DNA of 54,465 bases from Hyphomicrobiales bacterium (lineage in GTDB: Bacteria > Pseudomonadota > Alphaproteobacteria > Rhizobiales > Rhizobiaceae). A program made the position numbers and the translations under genes. The stretch lies in assembly GCA_900469965.1 (NCBI GenBank), contig UBZP01000019.1, positions 1 through 54,465 of the forward strand, written 5' to 3'. Position 1 is the first letter of the stretch, and the number at the start of each line of letters is the position of its first letter. This document shows, in pieces, positions 43,249 to 52,520 of the stretch. Below the pieces are notes generated by a model. That model made no database searches and was not told the DNA's origin. It saw nothing but the letters and a program-made list of their open reading frames with translations.

Positions 43249-44319
43249 ATGGAACAGAACCGGGACCGGCTGCGCATCGCCATCCTTTTCGGCGGACGCT
43301 CGAGCGAACACGACGTCTCGGTGATGTCGGCGACCAATGTCATGCGGGCGCTGGATCCGGCGAAGTACGGCGCCATCCCCGTCTTCGTCACCCGCGAGGG
43401 CCGGTGGCTCTTGAGTCGCTTCGACGGCGGCATGCTGGACAAGCCGGAGGGAGGGACGGAACTGACGCTCCTGCCGGGCGGCGAAGGGCGCCTGCTGGCG
43501 TTACCGGCGGACGGCGCGCCGCAGGAACTGCCGCGGATCGATGCGTTGTTTCCGGTGTTGCACGGGCTCTACGGCGAGGACGGCTCGGTCCAGGGGCTGG
43601 CGGAAGTGGCGCGGGTGCCGCTCGTCGGCTGCGGCATTCTCGGCTCGGCGGTCGCCCTGGACAAGGACATCGCCAAGCGGCTGCTGATCGCCGCGGGCGT
43701 GCCCGTGGCGCGCGCGCTCACCATTCACGAGGGCCAGGCTCCGTCCTTTGCCGAACTTCAAGAAGCGCTCGGGGTGCCGGTCTTCGTCAAGCCGGCCCGC
43801 CAGGGCTCGTCCGTCGGCGTCAGCAAGGTCAACGACGAGGCGCAGTATCAAGCGGCACTTGTGGAGGGCTTCCGGCACGACCGCAAGCTTCTGGCGGAAG
43901 AGTTCATCCGCGGCCGCGAGGTCGAGTGCAGCGTGCTCGAACACCCGACCGGCGAGCTGTTCGTCTCCCGCCCGGGCGAGATCGCCCCCGCGGAGAGCCA
44001 CGGCTTCTACAGCTACGACGCCAAATACGTCGATGCCGACGGCGCCGTCGTCAAGGTTCCGGCGGACCTGCCGGCCGAGGTCGGGGAGCGGGTCCGCCGG
44101 ACGGCGGCCGTCGCTTTCCGAGCGCTCGGCTGCGACAGCATGGCCCGTGTCGATTTCTTCGTGACGCCGGACATGGTTTTCCTCGTCAACGAGGTCAACA
44201 CCATTCCGGGCTTCACCGACATCAGCATGTATCCGAAGGCGATGGCGGCGAGCGGTGTCGCCTATGCGGAACTGATCGACCGGCTGGTGGCGCACGGCCT
44301 GGCCCGCGCCGGGCGATAG
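43249..44319 (+). CDS. ddlA: D-alanine--D-alanine ligase
   Basis: This 356-residue ATP-grasp enzyme joins two D-Ala for peptidoglycan. Landmarks are F-G-G-R-S-S-E-H-D-V-S at the N-terminus, the P-L-H-G-type segment P-V-L-H-G-L-Y-G-E-D-G-S-V-Q-G, the ATP-grasp V-F-V-K-P-A-R-Q-G-S-S-V-G-V, and the metal-binding N-E-V-N-T-I-P-G-F-T. Length fits the DdlA class. AGGAGG lies upstream. It stands outside any cell-division cluster here, with a dedicated divergent GntR regulator, so it may be a second, regulated ligase beside a housekeeping DdlB elsewhere. Confidence 0.92.
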   Translation: MEQNRDRLRIAILFGGRSSEHDVSVMSATNVMRALDPAKYGAIPVFVTREGRWLLSRFDGGMLDKPEGGTELTLLPGGEGRLLALPADGAPQELPRIDALFPVLHGLYGEDGSVQGLAEVARVPLVGCGILGSAVALDKDIAKRLLIAAGVPVARALTIHEGQAPSFAELQEALGVPVFVKPARQGSSVGVSKVNDEAQYQAALVEGFRHDRKLLAEEFIRGREVECSVLEHPTGELFVSRPGEIAPAESHGFYSYDAKYVDADGAVVKVPADLPAEVGERVRRTAAVAFRALGCDSMARVDFFVTPDMVFLVNEVNTIPGFTDISMYPKAMAASGVAYAELIDRLVAHGLARAGR

Positions 44320-44442
44320 CGCCCGGCACCGCGCAGCGACATGCCCGCCGGCGCGACGGAAAGCCGGCACGCCGCGACGCCGCGGGCAGATGCGAATCGA
44401 AAGGACGGTCGCTGCCGAATCAGGCCGAAACCAGCAGGACCC

Positions 44443-45396
44443 TCACCAGCCCGGCAGCACATGCCCCGGCCGCAGGCGCGGCAGGCGGGGGAAGGCCTTG
44501 ACCTCGGCCTCCGGCAGGTCGTCGTTGACGGCGAGCGGCGAGATGTTGTCGAGACAGGCCGTGATGTGGCTGGTGATGGCGTTCATCAGCGAGGGGGACA
44601 GCCCCGGCCGCTTCATGATGCCGATCTGGACGGGGGCGAGCGGCGGGAAGCCGTCGGCCTGCGTCAGCACCCGCATGCCCGGCCTCAGCGCCGATTCCGG
44701 CAGCACCGAGACGGCCATGCCGGCCATGACGGCGGCGGCGACGACGGTGGAGGACCAGCTGGTGAACAGCACCTGGTAGTCGCGGCCGACCGAATCGAGC
44801 GCCGCGCAGGCGACCTGCCGCCACTGACAGTCGCGCCGGCCGACGGCCAGCGGCACCGGCGCGTTCTCGGGCAGGGGATGGTTGGCCGACATCACCCAGC
44901 AGAGCGGCTCGGTGCGGACCACGTCGGACTGGCGCTCGCGCGGGTTATGGGTGACGAGCGCGATGTCGAGCTCGCCCTTGCCCATCTTCTCGGCCAGGTC
45001 CACCGACGGCTCGCAGACGATGTAGAGCTCGACGTTCGGATGCGTCTTGGCGAACCGCATGATGATCTCGGGCATGTAGCGGTCGGCATAGTCGTCCGGC
45101 GTGCCGATGCGCAGCGAACCCTCGAGCCGGTTGTCGTCGAAGGCTGCGATCGCCTCGTTGTTCAGCCGGATCATCCGCCTGGCGAAATTCAGCAGCCGGT
45201 CGCCCTCCGCCGTCAGCCGGTTGCCGCGGCCGTCCTTCATGAAAAGCTGCTTGCCGATCCGCTCTTCCAGCCGGCGCATCTGCATGGAGACGGCGGACTG
45301 GGTCTTGAACACGCGATCGGCGGCTTTGGTGAAGGAGCCGGTATCGGCGATCGCGACGAAGGTCTGCAGCTGATCGATATCGAGCGGAGCGGACAT
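44443..45396 (-). CDS. LysR-type transcriptional regulator
   Basis: This 317-residue LysR protein has the winged helix at residues 8-66 (F-T-K-A-A-D-R-V-F-K-T-Q-S-A-V-S-M-Q-M-R-R-L-E) and an effector domain with G-T-P-D-D-Y-A-D-R-Y. It contains several Cys residues (for example C-W-V-M, R-R-D-C-Q-W and V-A-C-A), and redox sensing is conceivable. It is divergent from a DUF1127 gene, and the gap carries a possible small RNA. Its targets are unknown; rhizobial LysR genes in this neighbourhood have been linked to stress, but that is from memory. Confidence 0.82.
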   Translation of the reverse strand: MSAPLDIDQLQTFVAIADTGSFTKAADRVFKTQSAVSMQMRRLEERIGKQLFMKDGRGNRLTAEGDRLLNFARRMIRLNNEAIAAFDDNRLEGSLRIGTPDDYADRYMPEIIMRFAKTHPNVELYIVCEPSVDLAEKMGKGELDIALVTHNPRERQSDVVRTEPLCWVMSANHPLPENAPVPLAVGRRDCQWRQVACAALDSVGRDYQVLFTSWSSTVVAAAVMAGMAVSVLPESALRPGMRVLTQADGFPPLAPVQIGIMKRPGLSPSLMNAITSHITACLDNISPLAVNDDLPEAEVKAFPRLPRLRPGHVLPGW

Positions 45397-45479
45397 GGCG
45401 ATGTTCCATCAGAGGGTTTGATAAATACTATTAGAAACATTCGTTGGACTGATCAATGTCATTTTGCGAAAAAGGGCAT

Positions 45480-45567
45480 GCAAGGTGATTGGCCGGTCAG
45501 ACGGCCTCTCGCCTTAGGGGAGTACATATCCATCCCGGGACGACTTCCAGCCGGGATGGACCTTATT
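45480..45567 (+). ncRNA. Candidate small RNA or leader with terminator
   Basis: Two hairpins occur in a row: GGCC/GGCC-type pairing at about 45491-45506, then a perfect 10-bp stem TCCATCCCGG/CCGGGATGGA (45529-45560) followed by a T-rich tail. The second looks like an intrinsic terminator although no gene ends there on this strand. The gene-free AT-rich region to its left could hold the promoter. It could be a small RNA or an attenuator ahead of the DUF1127 gene. Confidence 0.4.
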
Positions 45568-45674
45568 TTGCAAGACAGAAGACTTTAACCGCCTGCCGAT
45601 CCTGGCTGGCGAAACGATCACAGGTGCGCGCATTTTTGCCGTAGTGGCGCGCTGCACCGGAAAGGAGAAATGCC

Positions 45675-45971
45675 ATGCGCACCTACGACCACCATATCGA
45701 CCTCGACCTCGCCGCTGCGCGGCCGCCTGTCCCGAGCCTTTTCGCCCGCCTTCGCCTCTCTGCGGTCAGGATGGTGCGCACATGGCGCAATCGGGCGGCG
45801 ATCAATCACCTGCATGACCTCGACGACCACCAGCTGCTCGACATCGGGCTGCGGCGCGAGGACATCAGCGACGCGATGACCTCGACGTTCTTCGCCGATC
45901 CGGGATTGCACCTGACGGTCACGGCGCGCGAAAGGTCGCGCAGACATATCCGGAGCGGTCGCCCCGACTGA
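45675..45971 (+). CDS. DUF1127-family small protein
   Basis: This 98-residue protein carries the DUF1127 core R-T-W-R-N-R-A-A-I-N-H-L-H-D-L-D-D-H-Q-L-L-D-I-G-L, after which R-R-E-D-I continues the motif. DUF1127 proteins in Alphaproteobacteria are small Arg-rich proteins, several implicated in RNA metabolism or phosphate and stress responses. AAGGAG precedes the ATG. It lies divergent from a LysR gene and ends before a strong terminator at 46022. Confidence 0.82.
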   Translation: MRTYDHHIDLDLAAARPPVPSLFARLRLSAVRMVRTWRNRAAINHLHDLDDHQLLDIGLRREDISDAMTSTFFADPGLHLTVTARERSRRHIRSGRPD

Positions 45972-46021
45972 GGGCGCCTCCTAGCTTCCCCGCAGGGTGA
46001 GAGCCAATAACCCTGCCGCTT

Positions 46022-46059
46022 GCCCGGCGCGACCTTGAATGGTTCCGCCGGGCCTTTTT
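46022..46059 (+). terminator. Terminator after the DUF1127 gene
   Basis: GCCCGGCG and CGCCGGGC form a perfect 8-bp stem around a 16-base loop, followed by C and five T residues. It lies 51 bases after the DUF1127 stop and 22 bases before the convergent DUF937-like gene's stop. Confidence 0.8.
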
Positions 46060-46081
46060 GTGCCCGCAAGGTCCTTTCGAC

Positions 46082-46927
46082 CTACTTGGCGTCCTTCGGA
46101 TCCTTCGGTGGCGGTGCCGCGGCCGACCGGCTCATCGTGTCGAAGATGTCCTCGATGTTCTTCTGGTAGTCCTTCTGCATCTCGAGCCCGGTGTCGAACA
46201 GCGTATTGACGAACTTTGCCCAGGAATCGGCCGGCGTCTCGGCCTTTTCGGGCGCGGCCTCTTCCTCGGGCTTCTTGCCCGCCATCACCGACATCATGTC
46301 GGAAAACGCCTTGGCGAAGGGATTGTCGGCAAAGAGATCCTGCGTCTCCTTCTTCGGGGTCGTGCCGAAGAACGCCTGGGTGAAGGGATTGTTGAAGGGG
46401 TTCGTCTGCGGCTCCGGCTTCTTGGCCATGCCGGTGGCCTCCATCCACTGCTGCATCGCGGCAAGGAAGGGGTTGTCTTTGTCCTGCTGCATGCCGGGGA
46501 AGAAGGGCGAGGCCGATTGCTTGAACAGGCCGCCCATCAGCGTATTGGCCACCACCGGCAGCATCTGCTTGTAGATCTCCTGGCCGATCCCGGTCATCTG
46601 CGCCGCCTGGGCCGCGATCGCCCGCGACACCTCCTTGGAGCCGAAGAACTGCGACAGAAGGTCGTTGCCCTCGGCGATGCCCGAAGGCGTGAACGCCTTG
46701 GTCATGTCCTCGAAATATTTGGCGTGGTCGCCCGAATAGAGGGCCTTCAGGAAGCTCGTGAAATCGTAAGGGTTGGCGGCGGCCCGCTTCATGCCCTCCG
46801 AAAACGCCGGCATCAGCGCCGACACGGCCTCGTTCGCCTGCTTCTGGGCGAGGCCGAACTGCTTGGCCATCACATCCAGGGCACTGCCGTCCTGGGCCTT
46901 CAGCATCAAGTCGTACAGTGCAATCAT
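46082..46927 (-). CDS. DUF937-like protein with NPF repeats
   Basis: This 281-residue soluble protein begins with the DUF937 pattern (M-I-A-L-Y-D-L-M-L-K-A-Q, A-K-Q-F-G-L-A, L-M-P-A-F-S-E-G-M). The middle contains a series of short N-P-F motifs (N-P-F-L, N-P-F-N-N-P-F-T, N-P-F-A), the C-terminus is a Lys/Glu/Pro-rich tail, and the molecule has many Met and Phe. AAGGGGAG precedes the ATG. Its function is unknown. It is monocistronic, upstream of and on the same strand as nothing closely linked, with gshA starting further right on the same strand. Confidence 0.7.
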   Translation of the reverse strand: MIALYDLMLKAQDGSALDVMAKQFGLAQKQANEAVSALMPAFSEGMKRAAANPYDFTSFLKALYSGDHAKYFEDMTKAFTPSGIAEGNDLLSQFFGSKEVSRAIAAQAAQMTGIGQEIYKQMLPVVANTLMGGLFKQSASPFFPGMQQDKDNPFLAAMQQWMEATGMAKKPEPQTNPFNNPFTQAFFGTTPKKETQDLFADNPFAKAFSDMMSVMAGKKPEEEAAPEKAETPADSWAKFVNTLFDTGLEMQKDYQKNIEDIFDTMSRSAAAPPPKDPKDAK

Positions 46928-47049
46928 CGCCGCTCCCCTTGTTCTCTAGGGGCGTTCGCGCGCCCCGGCCATGTCGAAGCATGTCCTTGCACTATAACGG
47001 CAATGGCGGCGGCGGAAACCGGTTTCTTTGGTGGCCCGGGACTGACGGT

Positions 47050-48423
47050 TCAATACTGGTAGTCGGCAAAGACCGGCTCGACGGACTGCTGCCAGCGGCC
47101 GTTGTAGAGCGTGAGCATGTCCTCGGCGAGGGTGGAGCGCTTGGCGAGCACCTCTTCCAGCGGCGACAGGAAGACGGTCTCGTCGACGCCGTCGCCGTTG
47201 AGGCGGTTGCGGGCGGCAAGGCCGGAGCGGGAGATCGCGACCACCTCGCGCGCCAGCGTCCAGAGATCGACGCCGCGGTGACTGGCGTTCAGGCCCTGCG
47301 CGGGCACCGCGTCGCGGAGCGCCGTGACCTCCTCCACCGTCCAGTCGCGAGTCAGCTCCTCGGCGGCCGCGAGCGCCGCGTCGTCGTAGAGCAGCCCGAC
47401 CCAGAAGGCCGGCAGCGCACAGATCCGCCGCCACGGGCCGCCGTCGGCGCCGCGCATCTCCAGGAAGCGCTTGAGGCGGACGTCGGGGAAGAGCGTGGAG
47501 AGATGGTTGGTCCAGTCGCCCATGTTCGGCTGCCAGTCGGCGATCTCGCCCTTCAGGGCGCCGGCCATGAACTGGCGGAAGGTGATGTGGGTGCAGTCGT
47601 GGTATTTGCCGTCGCGGACGACGAAATACATCGGCACGTCGAGCGCCCATTCGACATAGCGCTCGAAGCCGAAGTCGGGCGCAAAGGCAAAGGGGATGAG
47701 GCCGGCGCGGTTGTTGTCGGTGTCGCGCCAGATGTCGCCGCGCCAGGAGAGCAGGCCGTTCGGCCGGCCATCGGTAAAGGGCGACGAGGCAAACAGGGCG
47801 GTGGCGAGCGACTGCAGCTTCAGCGACACCTGCATCTTGCGCCGCATGTCTTCTTCCGAGGAGAAGTCGAGGTTCACCTGGATCGTGCAGGTGCGGTACA
47901 TCATGTCCAGGCCCTTGGTTCCGACCTTGGGCATGTAGCGGGTCATGATCTCGTAGCGCGACTTCGGCATGCGCGGGGTTTCGGCGAGCGTCCATTTCGG
48001 GCTGCCGCCCATGCCGAGGAAGCGGATCCCGAGCGGCTCGGCCACGTCGCGCAGCGTCGCCAGGTGCTGGTTCGATTCCTTGCAGGTCTCGTGGATGGTC
48101 TCCAGCGGCGCGCCGGACAGCTCGAACTGGCCGCCGGGCTCCAGCGAGATCGCGCCGGCGCCGGAAGGCCCGGCAAGCCCGATGATGTTTTCGCCGTCCA
48201 TGATCGGCGCCCAGCCGCTCTTTTGCTGCATGCCGGCAAGCAGCGCCGAAATGCTGCGCTCGCCGCAATAGGGCACGGGGCTGTTGTCGGCGGTGAAGAA
48301 GACGAACTTCTCATGCTCCGTCCCGATCCGGAACTCCTCCTTCGGCTTGCAGCCGGAAGCGAGGTACTCGGCCATTTCCGCTGTCGAGCGAACCGGCGTC
48401 TGGTCGGTGGTATCACGGGCCAT
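47050..48423 (-). CDS. gshA: Glutamate--cysteine ligase
   Basis: This 457-residue enzyme makes gamma-glutamylcysteine, the first step to glutathione. It resembles the plant/alphaproteobacterial GCS2-type ligase: R-I-G-T-E-H-E-K-F near residue 32, G-A-I-S-L-E-P-G-G-Q-F-E-L-S-G near 90, and later M-M-Y-R-T-C-T-I-Q-V-N-L-D and D-G-R-P-N-G. Length is normal. It shares the strand with rsmE upstream (171-base gap). Glutathione made here would also serve GloA at the left end of the window. Confidence 0.93.
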   Translation of the reverse strand: MARDTTDQTPVRSTAEMAEYLASGCKPKEEFRIGTEHEKFVFFTADNSPVPYCGERSISALLAGMQQKSGWAPIMDGENIIGLAGPSGAGAISLEPGGQFELSGAPLETIHETCKESNQHLATLRDVAEPLGIRFLGMGGSPKWTLAETPRMPKSRYEIMTRYMPKVGTKGLDMMYRTCTIQVNLDFSSEEDMRRKMQVSLKLQSLATALFASSPFTDGRPNGLLSWRGDIWRDTDNNRAGLIPFAFAPDFGFERYVEWALDVPMYFVVRDGKYHDCTHITFRQFMAGALKGEIADWQPNMGDWTNHLSTLFPDVRLKRFLEMRGADGGPWRRICALPAFWVGLLYDDAALAAAEELTRDWTVEEVTALRDAVPAQGLNASHRGVDLWTLAREVVAISRSGLAARNRLNGDGVDETVFLSPLEEVLAKRSTLAEDMLTLYNGRWQQSVEPVFADYQY

Positions 48424-48594
48424 GGGCGTCTTCTTGTGCAGGTGGGACCCGACCGCAAGAGGCCAGGCAGGGTGAAGGTGTTTGGGCCGTAATTATGTGC
48501 GGTGCAAGCAAATTTCTTTCAAGATGCCTTCAAAAAAACAGAATGCTGTCTGGCCCCGTTTTCCTGGAAACGCGCTCCACCGGCGGGCCGGCGG

Positions 48595-49332
48595 TCAATG
48601 CCAGTCGCCGATCGTCGCCTGGATTACCGCCATCGCCGCGACGGCCGCGGTGTCGGCTCTGAGGATCCGCGGGCCGAGCGGGATCGGCGTGACGAAGGGC
48701 AGGCCGCGCAGGAGTTGACGTTCGGCATCGGAGAAGCCGCCCTCGGGGCCGACGAGCAGCGCCAGCTTCCGCTCCCTGATCTCCTGCAGCGCCGGCAGCG
48801 GGTTCTGGCTGCCGTGCCCCTCGTCGCAGAAGACGATGCGGCGGTCCTGCGGCCAGTCCTGCAGCAGTTCCTCCAGCTTCAGGGGAGGGGCGACCTTCGG
48901 AATGCCGAGGATACCGCATTGCTCGGCCGCCTCGATCACATTGGCTTCCAGCCGCTCGAGGCTGCCGATCCTGCCCTGGACATGCTGGGTCATCACCGGC
49001 TGCAGAAGGCTGGCGCCCATCTCGACGGCCTTCTGCACTAGGTAGTCGAGACGGCCGACCTTCAGCGGGGCGAAGAGATAGTGCAGGTCGCTCGGCTCCG
49101 GCTGCGGTCTGGTCTGCTCGATGGCGGTCAGAAGCAGGCGCTTGCGCGTCGGATAGGAGGCCTCGGCCACCCATTCCCCGTCGCGGCCGTTGAAGACGAG
49201 CAGCCGCGCGCCTTCCTCCGTCCGCAGCACGTTGGCGAGGTAGTGGAACTGCTCCTTCGACGCCTCGAATGCGCTCCCCGCGGCAAGGTCGGCGGCGACG
49301 AACAGGCGCTGCATGCGATAGTTGGCGCGCAT
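48595..49332 (-). CDS. rsmE: 16S rRNA m3U1498 methyltransferase RsmE
   Basis: This 245-residue SPOUT-class enzyme methylates N3 of U1498 in 16S rRNA. It has the N-terminal PUA-like part ([15 protein letters not shown]) and the C-terminal knot with L-V-G-P-E-G-G-F-S and [18 protein letters not shown] precedes the ATG at 49332; the long frame upstream is antisense-like shadow of the phosphate transporter region. It ends before gshA on the same strand, an order typical of rhizobia. Confidence 0.92.
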   Translation of the reverse strand: MRANYRMQRLFVAADLAAGSAFEASKEQFHYLANVLRTEEGARLLVFNGRDGEWVAEASYPTRKRLLLTAIEQTRPQPEPSDLHYLFAPLKVGRLDYLVQKAVEMGASLLQPVMTQHVQGRIGSLERLEANVIEAAEQCGILGIPKVAPPLKLEELLQDWPQDRRIVFCDEGHGSQNPLPALQEIRERKLALLVGPEGGFSDAERQLLRGLPFVTPIPLGPRILRADTAAVAAMAVIQATIGDWH

Positions 49333-49343
49333 GGTCCCTCCCG

Positions 49344-50846
49344 TCAGCCGAACAGCGCGTTGAGGATGGAAAACAGGATGGCGGCTGCCATCGCCGTGAC
49401 CGGCACGGTGATGATCCAGGCCGCGACGATCGTCATGAAATGCGAGCGGCGGACCAGCCGGCGGCGGCTGATCTCGTCGGGATTGCGCTCCTCGAGCTCG
49501 TCCGCATCGATGACGCCGCCGCGACGGCGGATATAGTCGAGCCGGCGCTGGGAGTTGAGCGTGTACCATTCGCGCAGGAAGCCGACGCCGAAGACGGAGC
49601 CAACGGCGATATGCGTCGAGCTGACCGGCAATCCGAGCGCCGAGGCCACAAGCACGGTCACTGCGGCCGAAAGCGCCACGCAATAGGCCCGCATCGGGTT
49701 GAGCTTGGTGATCTCCTTGCCGACGAGGTCGATCAGCTTGGGCCCGAACAGCAGCAGGCCGAGGGAAATGCCGAGCGCGCCGATCAGCATCACCCATTGC
49801 GGCACCGTGCTGTCGAAGCCCGTCTGCATGGTGCGCGCGGCGTGGACGATCGCCGCCAGCGGGCCGACGGCGTTCGCCACGTCGTTGGCGCCATGGGCGA
49901 ACGACAGCAGCGCGGCGGAGAAGATCAGCGGCACCCGGAACAGCTTGCGCAGCGACTGGTTGCGGTTCTCCAGCCCGACCGCCTGACGGGCGATCACCGG
50001 AACGCAGACGGCGTAGGTCGCCCCGCCGACGCCGGCCCCGATCAGCAGGCACGCGCCGATCCCGAGCTCGAGGAGATGGGCGAGCGGGCTGATCGCGAGA
50101 TAGGCGGCAAAGCTGCCGCTCATGACGGCGATCAGCACCGGCACCCATCGCCGCGCCGCTTCGATCTTGTCGTCGCTGTAGATGATCGTTTCCTTGATGA
50201 AGAGCAGGACCGCGGCGGCGATGGCCCCGCCGAGTAGCGGCGAGACGACCCAGCTCGTCGCGATCCCCGACATCAGCCGCCAGTCGACCGCCGCGGGTCC
50301 GGCCCCGGCAATGCCAGCCCCCATCACCGCGCCGACGATGGCGTGGGTGGTGGACACCGGCGCGCCGAGCCAGGTCGCCACGTTGATCCAGACGGCGGCG
50401 GAGAGGAGCGCCGCGAGCATCGCCCAGATCAGCGTCTCGGCGGGCATGGACGACGGGGCGACGATCCCCTCGGAAATGGTGGAGACCACGTCGCCGCCGG
50501 CGAGCATCGCCCCCAGCGTCTCGAAGATCGCGGCGATGATCAGCGCGACTGCCATGGTCAGCGCGCCCGAGCCGACGGCGGGGCTGACGTTGTTGGCGAC
50601 GTCGTTGGCGCCGATGTTCATGGCCATGTAGGCGGCGAGCGCCGAACCGGCGATGACGATGGCGGCGCCGGGCTGGTCGATCACATAGGCGCCCGCGACG
50701 ATCATGGCGAGCGCCAGGAAGATGAAGCCGAGCCCCGGTGCGATCAGCCCCCTCGACACGAAATGGGTGGCCTCTTCGACCCGCGTCAGCTTGTCGAGAT
50801 CCTTGTCGAGGGTCGGCTTGCCCAGCCGCTTGGGGGTATTGTCCAT
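49344..50846 (-). CDS. pit: PiT-family inorganic phosphate transporter
   Basis: This 500-residue inner-membrane transporter carries the duplicated PHO4 signature: [16 protein letters not shown] in the first half and [15 protein letters not shown] in the second. It has about ten or more membrane helices and a longer N-terminal cytoplasmic part than minimal Pit. The ATG at 50846 is preceded by CTGGAG; a GTG at 50864 is in frame. It ends 12 bases before the rsmE start, so the two may be cotranscribed. No PhoU/DUF47 partner is adjacent. Confidence 0.9.
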   Translation of the reverse strand: MDNTPKRLGKPTLDKDLDKLTRVEEATHFVSRGLIAPGLGFIFLALAMIVAGAYVIDQPGAAIVIAGSALAAYMAMNIGANDVANNVSPAVGSGALTMAVALIIAAIFETLGAMLAGGDVVSTISEGIVAPSSMPAETLIWAMLAALLSAAVWINVATWLGAPVSTTHAIVGAVMGAGIAGAGPAAVDWRLMSGIATSWVVSPLLGGAIAAAVLLFIKETIIYSDDKIEAARRWVPVLIAVMSGSFAAYLAISPLAHLLELGIGACLLIGAGVGGATYAVCVPVIARQAVGLENRNQSLRKLFRVPLIFSAALLSFAHGANDVANAVGPLAAIVHAARTMQTGFDSTVPQWVMLIGALGISLGLLLFGPKLIDLVGKEITKLNPMRAYCVALSAAVTVLVASALGLPVSSTHIAVGSVFGVGFLREWYTLNSQRRLDYIRRRGGVIDADELEERNPDEISRRRLVRRSHFMTIVAAWIITVPVTAMAAAILFSILNALFG

Positions 50847-50910
50847 CGGGTGCTCCAGCGTCACGGTGGCACTAAAGCCTCAGGATCGCGAGAGCAATAA
50901 GAGGGAGGGA

Positions 50911-51432
50911 TCACGCCTGCGCATTTTTCGCGGGCGTCGCGTTGTGCTGGCTCTGCCAGTCACGTTCGAAGTCGAGGATCAGCTTCTTCAGTCCGGGTTC
51001 GGCGACGCGGGCGGCCGCTTCGGCGCAAGCCACCCATTCCAGGCGCCGCTCGCCTTTTTCCGGAAAGCTCTTGCACAGGTCGTCGACTTCCAGGGCGTAG
51101 ACATGCACCTTGCACGGCAGCTTCATGCCCTGCGCCAGCCCCTTCTGGTACATGTAGTATCCGATCGCCTGCTTGTGCACCTTGCCCTTGACGCCGGCCT
51201 CCTCGTAGGCCTCGCGCTCGGCGACGGCGTGCGATGCGCGGCCCTTCATCGGCCAGCCCTTCGGAATGACCCACCGCCCGGTGTCCCGGCTGGTGATCAA
51301 CAGGATCTCCAGATGGTTCTGCTTCTTCCTGTGGCGGTAGCACAGCGCGGCATATTGCAACCGGGCGGGGCGCCGGAACATCAGTCGCACGTCACTGGCG
51401 ATGCGGTGCACAAGGTTCAATTTCGTCGTCAT
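50911..51432 (-). CDS. Nudix hydrolase
   Basis: This 173-residue protein has a Nudix box-like segment: G-W-P-M-K-G-R then R-E-A-Y-E-E-A-G-V. The position normally held by the first Glu of the box is Arg here, as often seen in DIPP-like (diphosphoinositol/diadenosine polyphosphate) relatives, while the R-E-x2-E-E-x-G core for metal binding is intact. It should cleave nucleoside or inositol pyrophosphates. GGAAGGA precedes the ATG at 51432. It is a stand-alone gene upstream of pit on the same strand. Confidence 0.82.
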   Translation of the reverse strand: MTTKLNLVHRIASDVRLMFRRPARLQYAALCYRHRKKQNHLEILLITSRDTGRWVIPKGWPMKGRASHAVAEREAYEEAGVKGKVHKQAIGYYMYQKGLAQGMKLPCKVHVYALEVDDLCKSFPEKGERRLEWVACAEAAARVAEPGLKKLILDFERDWQSQHNATPAKNAQA

Positions 51433-51564
51433 TCCTTCCAGCCTCGGCGCGGGCTGATTCGGGTTGCCTACGATCAAATATGGGAGCTTTCGCGGGCGTG
51501 TAAACGGGCCCGGCCGCGCGCATCCACCGTGATAGACCGAAAAGTGGGCCAAATGGCGGGGGCG

Positions 51565-52374
51565 CTATTCGCTTTTTGCCGAAGCGTTGCGCTGCTGCAT
51601 CCGAAGCTGCGATATGCGCTGCCATTCGCCCGTCCGCTCCGCCTCCCGGATCGCCGCGGCGATATGGTCGATATGGGCATGCGCGGCGGCCTTCGCCGCG
51701 GCCGGATCGCCATCGACGATGGCAGCGCAGATCGCCTCGTGCTGCGACAGGAGCTGCAGCCGCGCGTGCTCCGAGGCGAAGACGAGATGCCGGTGGAAGA
51801 AGATCCCCTGTTCCAGCAACCGGTAGCAGGAGCGGAGCGTGTGCAGCAGGATGATGTTGTGCGCCGCCTCGCCGATCGCATTGTGCAGGTCGACGTCGGC
51901 GGCAAGCTCGTCTTCGAACCGCCCGCTCGCATGGGCCCGGCGCATGTCCTCCAGGATCGCGTTCAGCATGCTCCGGTCGAGATCGGTCGCCCGCTGCGCC
52001 GCAAGCTCCGCCGTGATCCCCTCGAGTGCGCGGCGATACTCCAGATAGTCGAAGGTCGCGCGCTGGTGGCGGGCGATGAGCTCGACCACCGGCCTGGAAA
52101 AGACCTGGCCGATGACGTCGGCGACATAGGTGCCGCCGCCGTGATGGCTGACGAGGAGGCCGCGCGATTCGAGCTCCTTCAGGGCGGCGCGCAGGATCGG
52201 CCGGGAAACGTCGAAGCGCTGCGACAGCTCTCGTTCGCCCGGCAGGCGGTCGCCGTCGCGCAGGATGCCCTCGAGCAGCAAGAGTTCGATCTGCCGCACG
52301 ACCTCGTCGGCCGTGCGGCTGTGGCTGACGCGCGTGAACAGATCGAAACCGGGGCGGGCGGAAACGCTTTCCAT
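51565..52374 (-). CDS. GntR-family regulator (FadR/FCD subfamily)
   Basis: This 269-residue regulator has an N-terminal winged helix (about residues 20-90; P-G-E-R-E-L-S-Q-R-F-D-V-S-R-P-I-L-R-A-A-L) and an FCD ligand-binding domain (100-250) with His residues for a metal. It resembles the PdhR/LldR/GlcC branch that responds to organic acids. It is divergent from the DUF3422 gene, with 146 bases between them; no target gene for organic-acid use is adjacent. Ligand and targets unknown. Confidence 0.82.
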   Translation of the reverse strand: MESVSARPGFDLFTRVSHSRTADEVVRQIELLLLEGILRDGDRLPGERELSQRFDVSRPILRAALKELESRGLLVSHHGGGTYVADVIGQVFSRPVVELIARHQRATFDYLEYRRALEGITAELAAQRATDLDRSMLNAILEDMRRAHASGRFEDELAADVDLHNAIGEAAHNIILLHTLRSCYRLLEQGIFFHRHLVFASEHARLQLLSQHEAICAAIVDGDPAAAKAAAHAHIDHIAAAIREAERTGEWQRISQLRMQQRNASAKSE

Positions 52375-52520
52375 GCCGCAAGGATAGCAGCCGCTCCGAA
52401 CTGGTCAATAAACTTGTCCAGCCGCAAAAATCGGGGATGCGTCAATGCGCCGTTTGTCCAATGGAATTGTCGTTTGCTAAACAAGGGAACGTAGATGCAT
52501 CAAGAGGGGACGATGCGGAT

